Shown here: piece by piece, positions 25,440 through 34,706 of the stretch
How positions within the stretch are numbered: position 1 is the stretch's first letter
Layout of the letters: each line of letters starts with the position of its first letter
Assembly: GCA_021154885.1 (NCBI GenBank)
Contig: JAJKHS010000144.1
Location: 1 to 64,000, forward strand
Direction: 5' to 3'
Source of the DNA: Thermoanaerobaculum sp.
GTDB taxonomy: Bacteria; Acidobacteriota; Thermoanaerobaculia; Multivoradales; UBA5704
DNA length: 64,000 bases
The notes under the pieces: generated by a model
Database searches by the model: none
The model's input: only the letters and a program-made list of their open reading frames with translations
What the model was told of the DNA's origin: nothing
Translations under genes and position numbers: made by a program

Positions 25440-26819
25440 CTACAAACTGCCACAGATGTTGGCCGGCGCCGTGCCGTTGATCACTTCACCCAACGCCTTG
25501 GCGGTGCCTGCGGCGACCGCGTTGCGCAGGGTGACATCGTCCCGCACTGCTTTCGACTGCTCGAGCTGGATGCCGCCGCCGGCCGCGAGGCGGTTGACGA
25601 TGTTGGTGGCCTCCGTGCCTTTGAGGTCCCGGCGGCCTACCTTATGGTTGTTCTTGTCAGGGGCGTCCAGGATGCCGGCGACAGGGTCGTGGATGATGAA
25701 GGCGATCTCGTGCAGGTCGAGGTTCGCAGCGACGAGCGCGTCCTGAATGTAATGCACCGCCAGGCATTTCGTGCTCTGCGCCGCCCGGCCGCCCACGCTG
25801 ACCTCGAGGGCGTTCGACGTCAGCGCGGCGAAGCCGTGGAAGGCGACGACGAAGCGGAACGCCTTCCCCGCGACCGAATCGAATTGCGGTTGGTCGAGCA
25901 CCGCCTGCAAAGCCGGCGAGGACGCCTCGCTGATTGTGGGCGCGGTGGCGTGCCAGCGCTTTTGCGTCTGGTCGTCCTCCCACTTGCCCTGCACGTCCCA
26001 GGTGTTCACCGGCACGCTGTACGGCGCGGCGTTGAGGGCCGTCACGAACGGCGTGAGCTGATCGCTCGTGCCGGTCTCGGTCTGGCCGCCGTGCGGCGCC
26101 AGGGCGGCCACCCGGTTGTCGGCCGCGTTGACGCCGTACTCTTTGAGGCTGCCGGCCGCGTCGGGCTCGCAGTAGCTCGTCGTCGAGGTGGTCGCGCCGT
26201 TCTGGGTGATCTGCCGCCAGCTCGTCGGAGTGCGAAAGGCCGAGGCATACACGCCGTCGAGGATGCCGTCGTTGTCGGCGTCGGGAAAGGACTGCGAGGT
26301 ATAGATCCGCGTCCCGGAGTTGTTGGTGTCCGTGGCGAAGAGCTTGTACTCACCGCTGTCGCGATCCGACGCGTTCCTCTTCCCATAGACCCAGATGCGG
26401 TCCGCGGCGTCGCCGAGCACGCCGACGACCGTGAAAACCGCGCTGCTGCTGCGATCACGGTAGACGGTGCCGCTCTTCCAGTTCGCAAACGTGGCGGGCT
26501 GCTCGATCCACAGACGGATCTGGGGGTTGGGCCCGCTCCAGTCCAGGTTCACTGTCGTTATGCCGAGCTTGCTGGCGAGGGCGCTCGAAACGTAAACGTG
26601 CTCCCGGTGGACGAGCTCGTCGGCAGGATTCGGCAGAGCCGCCGGGGCCTGGCCCAACGTCTGTACCAGGCTCGCGTACGGGAACGGCTGCGAGATGAGG
26701 GAAACGCTGACGCCCGTGGCGTCCGCGGCGGGAGTGCAAACCTGCGCCGCGGCCGGGGCGACGAAAACCAAGGCGCCCAAGAGCGCCAGAAACGAAAGGG
26801 TGTGGCAAGAGTGTCTCAT
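25440..26819 (-). CDS. Exported poly-gamma-glutamate hydrolase-like zinc peptidase
   Basis: 459 residues from ATG 26819 (GGAG nine bases upstream), signal peptide MRHSCHTLSFLALLGALVF to about AAAQ. A novel-looking region (~30-240) includes a DADNDGILDG Ca-binding-like loop. The C-terminal ~230 residues carry the motif ALAPHGGQTETGTSDQ (HGGxxExGTS), then VAFHGFAA, EVSVGG and GGIQLEQSKAVRDD. These match the order of metal-binding and substrate segments in phage-type poly-gamma-glutamate hydrolases. It would cut gamma-glutamyl or similar isopeptide bonds outside the cell. Divergent from the lanthipeptide-like precursor gene, with ~280 bp between starts. Confidence 0.75.
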   Translation of the reverse strand: MRHSCHTLSFLALLGALVFVAPAAAQVCTPAADATGVSVSLISQPFPYASLVQTLGQAPAALPNPADELVHREHVYVSSALASKLGITTVNLDWSGPNPQIRLWIEQPATFANWKSGTVYRDRSSSAVFTVVGVLGDAADRIWVYGKRNASDRDSGEYKLFATDTNNSGTRIYTSQSFPDADNDGILDGVYASAFRTPTSWRQITQNGATTSTTSYCEPDAAGSLKEYGVNAADNRVAALAPHGGQTETGTSDQLTPFVTALNAAPYSVPVNTWDVQGKWEDDQTQKRWHATAPTISEASSPALQAVLDQPQFDSVAGKAFRFVVAFHGFAALTSNALEVSVGGRAAQSTKCLAVHYIQDALVAANLDLHEIAFIIHDPVAGILDAPDKNNHKVGRRDLKGTEATNIVNRLAAGGGIQLEQSKAVRDDVTLRNAVAAGTAKALGEVINGTAPANICGSL

Positions 26820-27096
26820 TTTGTATATCTCCATAAGGATCGTCTGTGAGCAGCGATCCGACGTTCTCCAGGGTCTTCGCCTTCCACGCCGGCTTTCTGA
26901 CAACGCCGGGCATAGAAATGATGAGCATTTCTGTATTTGTCTGGCAGCAGGATCGCGCGGTACAGTGTGAGCTGTTTGACGCGGGAGGCAAATCATGGCC
27001 AATCGAAAGGCAACCAGCGATTCTCGTACGGCGCGTGGCAGGTTGGGAGACGCCGCGGCGCGCACGACAGGGTCGCGCCCCAGGAAGGAGCCCGGA

Positions 27097-29073
27097 ATGG
27101 CAGCCGACGACACTCCTCGGAATGCAGACTTCATCGGACGCGTGGTCAAAGACGCGAAGAACCCGCCGGAGACGCGCCTGCTCACCGGCTGGCTCGGCGA
27201 TGCCGCGGAGGAGGGATACCGGCGGCTCTATACCGACGCGGAGCTCAGCGCTTATGTTGACATTCCTGCCGACGCGATTCTCCACACCGAGCCGATTCGC
27301 GACTCGCAGCCGGCGGGCGGCGTCTTCGTCTGGGTTCAGCGCGACGCCGCGTTGAAACCCGGCGGCTCCGCCTCCAGCCGGGCCGCGCGATTCCTGCAGG
27401 GGCAGGTGCAGCAGGACTTCGCCAGCGCCGGCGGCGGAGCCGATCCGGACCCCGGCTCGTTCGAGAAGGCCGGCCTTCGCTGTGTGACCCAGGTGCCCTG
27501 CGGCGAGCCGACGGGATTCACCGGGCGGTGTACGAAACAACCCGTGGTCGGCGGCGCGTGGCCCTGCATCACGGCCATTCCGCACTGTTCCGAGCCGACC
27601 GGATTCACGGGGCAGTGCACGCACCAGCCGTGGCCCAATCCCACTCAGTACGTCGGCTGCACGATCTATCACTGCCCCACCCGGGATCTCACCCACATCC
27701 AGCAGATCTGCAACATCGTCGCGACCGGGATGCCCGGATGTGCGGTCGTCGATCCACTCGGCGGCGGGGTTGACCCGGCGGCGAAGGCGAGCGCGGAAGC
27801 GGCAGACGAGAGCGGGGGCCGTCAGGCGGTGCGCCCCACGCCGCCGCAGCCGGCGACGATGATTCCCGGGTGCGGTTACACGCAGACGTGGGGGCTCTGT
27901 CCGACGCTGCCGCAGAAGTGTCAGGTCTCAGTCAACGTTCCGTGCATCACACAGACGGAAACGCCGCAGTGCCGGGGAATCGATCTCGCCGCTGTGGGCG
28001 GGCAGGCCGCTCCGGCGTCGCAGCTCTGCGCCACGAACATCGCCTGTAACGTTACGCTTTTCTGTCCGACGCGCTTCGGGCCGCACTGCTTCCCGCACCC
28101 GTCTCCGTTCTGTCCGGTGACGTTGGATTGCCCGTTCGGTCAGGTTGGGACGCCCGTGATCAATCCGGGGCAGGCCCAGGCCGGCTTTGCGGCCTTCCGC
28201 GCGGCTGGGCCGGGTGCGGTCGATCCGGGCACTCAAGCCCCGTGCAGTGCTGTGGATACCTGCCCGACGATACATGGATGTCCGACTTTGCCGCCGACGG
28301 CGATGGCATCCTGCACGCAGGTCGGGCCCCACTGCCCAACCAAGGCAACAATCTGCACGCAGAGCGGACCGCAATGTCCCACGAGTTGTGGAGCCGACTG
28401 TCAGAGCCAGCAAGTGAATTGCACTCAGATTGGCGAGATTTGTCTCACTCACCCCGTGGAATGCACGCAGTTCGGCCCGAAGTGCCCGTCGGTCGGTGTG
28501 CCGTGTCCGACGCCGGAGTGCACGATCCCTCCCGCGTGTCCGACGCCCACACCGTTCTGCCTCCAGCCTGCGCAGGCCTTCCGTGCTGCCGGCCCCATCG
28601 GCCCGTCCGCCTTCATTGGCTGCACGCAGGGCGGCCCGCAATGCCCCACCTACCCTAGCGGCGACTGCACGTTCTTCGGTTGCCCGACGAATCCACAAGT
28701 CGGTGTCGCGGGACCGATCGGTTGTACGCAGAGCGGGCCGCAGTGCCCGACGCATGCCCAACCGCACTGCACGTTCGCAGGCCCCGCCTGCCCGCCGACG
28801 CCGGCGACCGTCTGCACGCAGCTCGGAGTGCACTGTCGATCGGCCGTCGACGCCTGTCCGACGCGCCTCTGCGGGGGCGGACAGCAGTTCTTCGACGCGG
28901 CCGCGCAAGGCGCCGCTGCCGGTCCGATCGGACCCACTGGCTTCCACGGCTGCACGCAGTTCCAGCCTCAGTGTCCACACGTAGCGGCTGGGACGTTCGG
29001 CCCGCACTGCACCCACTACTTCAATTGTCTAGTGCTCGTTACTCAGTGGGGCTGTGGGCATATAATGAGATGA
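27097..29073 (+). CDS. Giant Cys/Thr-rich candidate lanthipeptide precursor with repeated core modules
   Basis: 658 residues from ATG 27097 (AGGAAGGAG six bases upstream); ATG 26995, also with an RBS (GGGAGG), would add 34 Arg-rich residues. Residues 1-~127 contain no Cys and look like a leader: LLTGWLGDAAEEGYRRLYTD, then YVDIPADAILHTEP and GGVFVWVQRDA. The rest has about 55 Cys with abundant Thr/Ser/Pro. CPT occurs 13 times, and eight CTQ units follow CTQxGPxCPT (CTQVGPHCPT, CTQSGPQCPT twice). Spacers such as AGPIGPxxFxGCTQ recur. There is no signal peptide. The next three genes encode dehydratase- and cyclase-like enzymes, so Thr/Ser could become dehydro residues that Cys traps as (methyl)lanthionine. 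No mature product is known. Confidence 0.72.
   Translation: MAADDTPRNADFIGRVVKDAKNPPETRLLTGWLGDAAEEGYRRLYTDAELSAYVDIPADAILHTEPIRDSQPAGGVFVWVQRDAALKPGGSASSRAARFLQGQVQQDFASAGGGADPDPGSFEKAGLRCVTQVPCGEPTGFTGRCTKQPVVGGAWPCITAIPHCSEPTGFTGQCTHQPWPNPTQYVGCTIYHCPTRDLTHIQQICNIVATGMPGCAVVDPLGGGVDPAAKASAEAADESGGRQAVRPTPPQPATMIPGCGYTQTWGLCPTLPQKCQVSVNVPCITQTETPQCRGIDLAAVGGQAAPASQLCATNIACNVTLFCPTRFGPHCFPHPSPFCPVTLDCPFGQVGTPVINPGQAQAGFAAFRAAGPGAVDPGTQAPCSAVDTCPTIHGCPTLPPTAMASCTQVGPHCPTKATICTQSGPQCPTSCGADCQSQQVNCTQIGEICLTHPVECTQFGPKCPSVGVPCPTPECTIPPACPTPTPFCLQPAQAFRAAGPIGPSAFIGCTQGGPQCPTYPSGDCTFFGCPTNPQVGVAGPIGCTQSGPQCPTHAQPHCTFAGPACPPTPATVCTQLGVHCRSAVDACPTRLCGGGQQFFDAAAQGAAAGPIGPTGFHGCTQFQPQCPHVAAGTFGPHCTHYFNCLVLVTQWGCGHIMR
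28312..29020 (+). repeat. Degenerate CTQxGPxCPT-coding repeats in the precursor
   Basis: Eight CTQ units encoded as TGCACGCAG or a close variant, usually followed by G-P-x-C-P-T 3-7 codons later. They start at 28312 (CTQVGPHCPT) and end with CTQFQPQCPH. The spacing is irregular (12-60 codons), so these are protein-level modules rather than a simple DNA tandem repeat. Confidence 0.75.
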
Positions 29074-29152
29074 GGTTCACTCAAGGGCGGTCCGGCCGTC
29101 GTGCCGGACCGCCTCCTTTCCACCTTCCTGAAGGTGCTACGATAAGAGCGTC

Positions 29153-30250
29153 TTGACCAAAAACGACCTCATCCACTACCTCCTCGAACGGGGCCTTCTC
29201 GACCACCGGGCCGTGGTCGACGGCGACGTGATGGTCGTCGAGGGGGCGCGCCGGCATCACAACTACTCCGTCATCCGCCGCCAGGGCACGGGGCTGTTCG
29301 TCAAGCAGATGCAGCCGGACCAGGCGTTCTCCGCCCAGACCCTGCAGAAGGAGGCCGCCTGCTACGTGATGATGGAGAGCGATCCGGCGCTGGCGGAGAT
29401 CCATGCGCTGATGCCGCGCTTCCGCGCCTACGATCCCGACCGGCACCTCCTCGTCGTGGACCTGATCGACGGCGGTGAAAACCTTTCCGAGCTCCATCGC
29501 CGCCTCAACGGCTTTCCCGAGGACGTCGCGCAACGCGTCGGCGAGTTGCTGGCGCGCTATCACGTGGCTTCAATGCGCGACCTGCTGCCGCGCGCCAATA
29601 CCGCGATCTTCCAGGGCCAGCCCCCCTGGATCCTGTCGTTGCATCTCACGCCGCGCGGCTCGATGCAAAACCTCAGCGCGGCCAACGGGCAGTTCATGAC
29701 CATCCTGCAAAGCTATCCCGACTTCGGCCAGGCGCTCGATCGCATCCGCGCCGGCTGGCGCCGCGACGCGCTCATCCACGGCGACATGAAGTTCGACAAC
29801 GTCGTCGTCCGCAGAGCGCAGACTCCCGAGCAGACGCTGCACGTGGTGGACTGGGAGCTCGCCGACGCCGGCGACTCGGCATGGGATGTCGCCTCGATCC
29901 TCCAGGCCTACCTGACGTGGTGGATTGCCTCGCTGGAGCGGGTCCCCGGCAAGGAGCCGAACGATGCCGCGCAATATCCGCTGGAGACCATCCAGCCGGC
30001 CATCCGCGCTTTTTGGGACTCCTACGTCTCGTCTCGCCGGCTTGGGGGCCGTGACGCCGACGTAGAGCTCGAACGCGCGGTGAGCTACGTCGGCGCGCGG
30101 ATGCTGCAGACCGTCTACGAGTCGATGGCCTGGGCCTCCGCGTTGACGCAGCACGCGGTCTGGCAGGTGCAGGCGTGCATCAACATCCTCAAACAGCCGC
30201 GCGCCGCGGCCACCGATCTGCTCGGATTTCCGGCGGGTGTCTATGCCTGA
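29153..30250 (+). CDS. APH-like kinase, candidate lanthipeptide Ser/Thr kinase (class V LanK-like)
   Basis: 365 residues of the aminoglycoside-phosphotransferase fold. The catalytic loop is HGDMKFDNVVV (H209, D211, N216), followed by HVVDWELADAG with the metal Asp. Residues ~38-55 (NYSVIRRQGTGLFVKQ) carry the ATP-binding Lys. In class V lanthipeptide and thioviridamide-type pathways such a kinase phosphorylates Ser/Thr of the precursor and a HopA1-like partner eliminates phosphate. That is exactly its neighbour here. Start is TTG 29153 with a weak AAGAG upstream; no better start fits the N-terminus LIHYLLERGLL. Lies 79 bp after the precursor gene. Confidence 0.82.
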   Translation: MTKNDLIHYLLERGLLDHRAVVDGDVMVVEGARRHHNYSVIRRQGTGLFVKQMQPDQAFSAQTLQKEAACYVMMESDPALAEIHALMPRFRAYDPDRHLLVVDLIDGGENLSELHRRLNGFPEDVAQRVGELLARYHVASMRDLLPRANTAIFQGQPPWILSLHLTPRGSMQNLSAANGQFMTILQSYPDFGQALDRIRAGWRRDALIHGDMKFDNVVVRRAQTPEQTLHVVDWELADAGDSAWDVASILQAYLTWWIASLERVPGKEPNDAAQYPLETIQPAIRAFWDSYVSSRRLGGRDADVELERAVSYVGARMLQTVYESMAWASALTQHAVWQVQACINILKQPRAAATDLLGFPAGVYA

Positions 30251-31265
30251 CGACAATTCCATTCACCAGGATCTCCGCGCGCTGCTGCGTGCGGTCCTCA
30301 TCCGGTCGCCGATGGAGTATGAGCTGGCGGGACGCACGCACAAGGTCGCTCCGTTCGGCGCCGGACAGTCGCCGGTGTGGAGCGCGTATTCCGCCGGACA
30401 GCCGCCGCTGGTGATCGATCTGCAGACGAGCCTCTACGACGAGGCCTATTGCCGGCCGCTCGGCTCGCGCACCGAGCCGCCCGCGAACGCTGTCAGCATC
30501 GTCGAGCCGCTCTCCGCGGCGAACGCGGGACGCGACCGCTGGGAGAGCGGGTGGTCGCTGGCGCAGACGATGCCGAACGGCCACGTCCTGGCGCGCAAGG
30601 GCGAGCTGGCGAACGTCTTCGCCCCCGGCGAATTCGCCGCCGCTCACGGCGGAGCGCCGTCGGCCGGCGCGCCGCTGCACGTTCTCTTGGCACGGGAGTC
30701 GCGCACGCAGCAGCCGGGCTTCTATGTCGCCAACGGCGAGACGCCCGCGCCCTTCGGCGCCGACAGCCGCATGATCCGGATCTACTGGCATGTCGCGGAG
30801 GAGGGCGCGGTGCCGCTGACGAGCGCGGTGACGACGTTCCTCAATCGCTACCAGGTGCCGTTCCGGTTCAAAACCTTGTCCTACAGCGGCGTCTACACGC
30901 GCGCCGACGCGGCGGTGCTGTACTTTGCGTCGCGCTATTATCAGATCATTGCGCGCCTGCTGCCCGGCATCCGCGAGGCGGTCCGCAACCACCTCCGTCC
31001 GGCCACGCCGCTGCTGACGTTGCGGCTGTACGACGGCATCGGGCTGGCCGAGGATCCGGCGACCGGGGAGAGCTTCGGCATGAGCCGGAGCCGTCTGATC
31101 GCGCAGGCGATCTGGGACGCGTATGCGCGCGGCCTGCAAACCGAAGAGTCGAGGATGATGGAGCTGGCCATTCAGTTCGACAGGATCGGGCTGTCGCTCG
31201 ACCGGCCGCATCTGCGCGCCGCGAGCGCCGACCTCTATTCCGGCGTCTGGGAGGCCGCGGCGTGA
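30243..31265 (+). CDS. HopA1 effector-family protein, candidate lanthipeptide lyase (LanY-like)
   Basis: 340 residues from ATG 30243, overlapping the kinase stop by eight bases. HopA1-family features are YWHVAEEGAVPLTSAVTTFL, NRYQVPFRFKTLSY, RADAAVLYFASRYYQII and a C-terminal GESFGMSRSRLIAQAIWDAY. HopA1 relatives are type III effectors with a phosphothreonine-lyase-like fold. In class V lanthipeptide and thioamitide clusters they remove phosphate from Ser/Thr to give Dha/Dhb. No catalytic residues can be assigned with certainty by eye. Coupled to the LanC-like gene by a GTGA overlap. Cytoplasmic. Confidence 0.82.
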   Translation: MPDDNSIHQDLRALLRAVLIRSPMEYELAGRTHKVAPFGAGQSPVWSAYSAGQPPLVIDLQTSLYDEAYCRPLGSRTEPPANAVSIVEPLSAANAGRDRWESGWSLAQTMPNGHVLARKGELANVFAPGEFAAAHGGAPSAGAPLHVLLARESRTQQPGFYVANGETPAPFGADSRMIRIYWHVAEEGAVPLTSAVTTFLNRYQVPFRFKTLSYSGVYTRADAAVLYFASRYYQIIARLLPGIREAVRNHLRPATPLLTLRLYDGIGLAEDPATGESFGMSRSRLIAQAIWDAYARGLQTEESRMMELAIQFDRIGLSLDRPHLRAASADLYSGVWEAAA

Positions 31266-32536
31266 GCGCGCTCCCCAAGGTCAACGTCGCTCCGGCCGCC
31301 GATCCGCGCGAACGGTTCCTCGACGTGGCGTGGTCGATCGGCACGCTCCTCTGCCGCGACGCGATCTGGGACCACGACCGCTGCAACTGGCTTGGCGACT
31401 CGATGGAGGCCCACGCAGGCGAATGGAAAGTCGCGCACAGATCCTTCGGTCCCGATCTCTACTCCGGCACCAGCGGCATCGCCCTTTTCCTGGCCCGGCT
31501 GCATCGCTTTCTTCCCGATGGGTTGATCGCCCAAACGGCGCGCGGCGCCCTTCGACAGGCGCTCTCGCGCGTCGACGAGATTCCGGCGGAGATGCGGCAC
31601 GCGCTCTACAGCGGCTGGATCGGGATCGCCCTCGTGCTGCTCGATGCCGCGCGGCTGCTCGACGATCCATCGCTGAAGCGGGAGGCGTTGCGGCTCGTCG
31701 ACGCCCAGCTTGGGCACGAGATCGATCCGTTGTCGCCCGACGTGATCAGCGGCGCGGCGGGAGCGATCCTCGGCCTCTCCGCGATCGACGGCCGGCTCGG
31801 CAATGATCGTTATCTCCAGGAAGCGTGCCGGCTTGGGCGTCACCTGCTGGCGCACGCCCACCGCGGCGACGAGGGCTGGTCGTGGACGACCATGCAGCCG
31901 CTCGGGCCGGAGCAGAAGGACCTCACCGGCTACTCGCATGGCGCCGCAGGCATCGCCCTCGCGCTCCTCGAGCTGTTCGTCCGCACCCACGACTCCCGGT
32001 TCATGGAGGGCGCGCTGGGCGGCTTCGCCTACGAGCGCCGGCACTTCTCCGCCGAGCAGCAGAACTGGCCCGACTTCCGCTCGTTCGCATCGCCGAATCC
32101 GCAGCAGCCCGGCTACTCGCTGGCCTGGTGCCACGGCGCGCCGGGCATCGGCCTCTCCCGCGTTCGCGCCTTCGCGCTCACCGGGGACGAGACCTGGCGC
32201 CGCGAAGCCGAGTCGGCCATCAGCGGCACGTACCGGCCGCTGACGATTCCGTCCGTCGCCGACGGCTACTCGCTCTGCCATGGCCTGGGCGGCAACGCCG
32301 AGCTTTTCATCGTCGCCGCCGACACCCTCGGCGACGAGCGCTGTCGCGCCGTGGCTGAAGCCATCGGCGACCGCGGCATTCAGTCCGTCCATCTCAACCG
32401 GAATCCATGGCCGTGCGGCGTCGTCTCGGGCGGTGAGACGCCCAACCTGATGCTCGGCATTGCGGGCATCGGCTACTTCTATCTCCGGCTCTACGACTCC
32501 AGTGCCGTGCCCTCGGTGCTCCTCGTTCAGGGGTGA
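31262..32536 (+). CDS. LanC-like lanthionine cyclase
   Basis: 424 residues from GTG 31262, which overlaps the HopA1 gene stop (GTGA). The alpha/alpha-barrel repeats show as DLYSGTSGIALFLA, ISGAAGAILGLSA, GYSHGAAGIALALLE, AWCHGAPGIGLSR, LCHGLGGNAELF and LMLGIAGIGYF. The zinc ligands of LanC enzymes are present: C290 in WCHG, then C339 and H340 in LCHG, with spacing close to NisC. It would add Cys thiols of the precursor to dehydro residues, making thioether rings. Last gene of the candidate modification operon; no transporter or protease gene follows directly. Confidence 0.88.
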   Translation: MSALPKVNVAPAADPRERFLDVAWSIGTLLCRDAIWDHDRCNWLGDSMEAHAGEWKVAHRSFGPDLYSGTSGIALFLARLHRFLPDGLIAQTARGALRQALSRVDEIPAEMRHALYSGWIGIALVLLDAARLLDDPSLKREALRLVDAQLGHEIDPLSPDVISGAAGAILGLSAIDGRLGNDRYLQEACRLGRHLLAHAHRGDEGWSWTTMQPLGPEQKDLTGYSHGAAGIALALLELFVRTHDSRFMEGALGGFAYERRHFSAEQQNWPDFRSFASPNPQQPGYSLAWCHGAPGIGLSRVRAFALTGDETWRREAESAISGTYRPLTIPSVADGYSLCHGLGGNAELFIVAADTLGDERCRAVAEAIGDRGIQSVHLNRNPWPCGVVSGGETPNLMLGIAGIGYFYLRLYDSSAVPSVLLVQG

Positions 32537-32635
32537 GCGGCCCGGCTTGATTCTTGCTGACACCGAGGGCGCGTCAGGAACGGGCCTGGCGATCGCCTTT
32601 GGGGTCGACCTATGTTTCAACCAGCAGGAAGGATC

Positions 32636-33955
32636 GTGTTCACGCTTGTCCAGCGCTGTGTGCTCGTCGCGGCCGCCGTGGGTGTTTTGGGATGCGCTTC
32701 CGCGGCGCGGCTCCCGGTCTCGGCCGGCACCGGACCCCATCCGGAGTTGCCTGCCCCCGACAAGGCGCTGATCCCGGTGGTGCACGTCGTGACGGCCAAG
32801 GGGTGGCCGGAGGGCGGCAAGCCGGCGACTGCCGCGGGGACGGCCGTGGCCGCGCTGGCCCGCGGACTGGACCACCCGCGGTGGCTCTACGTGCTGCCGA
32901 ACGGCGACGTGCTCGTGGCCGAGACCAATGCACCGGAACGGCCGGAGGACAGCAAGGGAATCAAGGGGTGGTTCTTCAAACACTTTCAGAAGAAGGCCGG
33001 CGGCGCCGTGCCCAGCGCCAATCGCATCACGCTGCTCCGGGATGCCGATGGGGACGGAGTCGCAGAGACGCGTTCGGTGTTCCTCTCCGGGCTCTATTCG
33101 CCCTTCGGCATGGCGCTCGTGGGGAACGTGCTCTACGTGGCCGACAGCGACGCCGTCCTGCGGTTCCCCTACACGCCGGGCGAGACGAAGATCACGGCGA
33201 CCGGCGTCAAAGTCGTCGACTTGCCGGCCGGCCCGATCAATCATCACTGGACCAAGAACGTCATCGCTTCTGCCGATGGATCGAAGCTCTACGTGGCCGT
33301 CGGCTCCAACAGCAACGCGGCAGAGAACGGCATCGCGGCCGAAGAAGGGCGCGCGGCGATCTGGGAGGTGGATCCCGCGACCGGGAAGCACCGGATCTTC
33401 GCCTCCGGACTGCGCAATCCGGTCGGCCTGGCCTGGGAGCCGGAGAGCGGTGCCCTGTGGACGGCGGTTAACGAACGCGACGAGCTCGGCAGCGATCTCG
33501 TTCCCGACTACATGACGGCGGTCCACGACGGCGGCTTCTACGGCTGGCCCTACAGCTATTTCGGCCAGCACGTGGACACCCGAGCGAAGCCGCCGCGGCC
33601 CGATCTCGTCGCCAAGGCCCTCGTGCCCAACTACGCCTTGGGGCCGCACACCGCTTCCCTGGGCCTGACCTGGTCGGGAGGGACGTCCCTGCCCGCCCGG
33701 TTCAGCCGCGGGATGTTCGTGGGGCAGCACGGTTCCTGGAACCGCAGGCCGCGCAGCGGCTACAAAGTCATCTTCGTGCCCTTCGCCGCCGGCGTTCCGT
33801 CCGGCGAGCCGCTCGACGTGTTGAGCGGTTTTTTCAACGACCAAGGGGAGGCGATGGGGCGGCCCGTGGGCGTGGCGATCGACAAGCGCGGCGCCCTGCT
33901 TGTGGCCGACGACGTGGGCAATGCCATCTGGCGAGTGACGGCCTCGACTCCCTGA
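32636..33955 (+). CDS. Lipoprotein of the PQQ-type sugar (L-sorbosone) dehydrogenase family
   Basis: About 439 residues. A lipoprotein signal ([14 protein letters not shown], with the lipobox Cys) is followed by a six-bladed propeller with family segments [69 protein letters not shown] and [12 protein letters not shown]. Relatives oxidise aldoses or sorbosone with PQQ in the periplasm. Start is GTG 32636 (GGAAGG upstream) or ATG 32612. It is 99 bp after the LanC-like gene but shows no functional link to it. Confidence 0.86.
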   Translation: MFTLVQRCVLVAAAVGVLGCASAARLPVSAGTGPHPELPAPDKALIPVVHVVTAKGWPEGGKPATAAGTAVAALARGLDHPRWLYVLPNGDVLVAETNAPERPEDSKGIKGWFFKHFQKKAGGAVPSANRITLLRDADGDGVAETRSVFLSGLYSPFGMALVGNVLYVADSDAVLRFPYTPGETKITATGVKVVDLPAGPINHHWTKNVIASADGSKLYVAVGSNSNAAENGIAAEEGRAAIWEVDPATGKHRIFASGLRNPVGLAWEPESGALWTAVNERDELGSDLVPDYMTAVHDGGFYGWPYSYFGQHVDTRAKPPRPDLVAKALVPNYALGPHTASLGLTWSGGTSLPARFSRGMFVGQHGSWNRRPRSGYKVIFVPFAAGVPSGEPLDVLSGFFNDQGEAMGRPVGVAIDKRGALLVADDVGNAIWRVTASTP

Positions 33956-34092
33956 TAGGGCTTGGCATGCCTCGTGCGTGCTCCTCAGGAGCTGGCATGT
34001 TCATGAAGCGTGTGGCTTCGGGAGTCGGAAGAGGGGCATGACAATCTGTGGAGGGGCCGGCGCGAGAGCCCGGCCCGAGAGGAGTACGAGCG

Positions 34093-34689
34093 ATGACGAA
34101 GAATGGGAAGAAGACCGCGGTCGAGGTACCGGGGAGGGCCCGTCCGCTGGTGGGGCAGAAGGCTGTGGAGATCCAGCCCTATGGCACGATCGTCAAGCTG
34201 CCGATCGCGCTCAGCGAGACGGCCTGTCGCAAGAGCGTGGAGAATCTGAATCAGGTCCTCGCCGATACGATGACGCTGCGGGACCTCTACAAGAAGCATC
34301 ACTGGCAGGTCGCCGGTCACACTTTCTATCAGCTCCATCTCCTTTTCGACAAGCATTACGAAGAGCAGGACGAGCTCGTCGACCAGATCGCGGAGCGCAT
34401 CCAACTGCTCGGCGGAGTCAGCCTGGCGATGGCGGCGGACGTGGCGGAGACGACGATCATCCCGCGGCCCCCGCGGGGCCGGGAAGAGGTCCCGGTCCAG
34501 ATCTCGCGGCTTCTGCACGCTCACGAGATCCTCCTGGAAGAGGCGCGTTCGATGGCCCGGCAGGCCGACGACGCCGGCGACGACGGCACCAACGACCTTC
34601 TGGTGAGCGACGTGATCCGGACCAACGAGCTGCAAGTCTGGTTCCTCTCCCAGCACCTCGTGGACGTGCCGCTGGTCAAGGCCGACTGA
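34093..34689 (+). CDS. dps: Dps-family ferritin-like DNA-protection protein
   Basis: 198 residues. The Dps ferroxidase segment is clear: LYKKHHWQVAGHTFYQLHLL, FDKHYEEQDELVDQIAERI, with the His, Asp and Glu residues that form the inter-subunit iron site. Dps dodecamers oxidise Fe(II) with H2O2, store iron and shield DNA. ATG 34093 follows GGAG. The N-terminal ~25 residues are Lys/Arg-rich, as in DNA-binding Dps. A strong hairpin follows the gene, so it is probably monocistronic. Confidence 0.9.
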   Translation: MTKNGKKTAVEVPGRARPLVGQKAVEIQPYGTIVKLPIALSETACRKSVENLNQVLADTMTLRDLYKKHHWQVAGHTFYQLHLLFDKHYEEQDELVDQIAERIQLLGGVSLAMAADVAETTIIPRPPRGREEVPVQISRLLHAHEILLEEARSMARQADDAGDDGTNDLLVSDVIRTNELQVWFLSQHLVDVPLVKAD

Positions 34690-34706
34690 GGCCCTCACTC
34701 TCCCAA

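Noticed and set aside
27097..29073. Precursor as a plain metallothionein or adhesin
   Set aside because: The Cys-free leader, CTQ/CPT modules and three coupled modification genes fit a modified peptide better, although this is not proven.
31235..33844. Long minus-strand frame across the LanC-like and sorbosone-dehydrogenase genes
   Set aside because: The plus-strand frames have intact motifs and coupled starts; the minus frame is compositional shadow.
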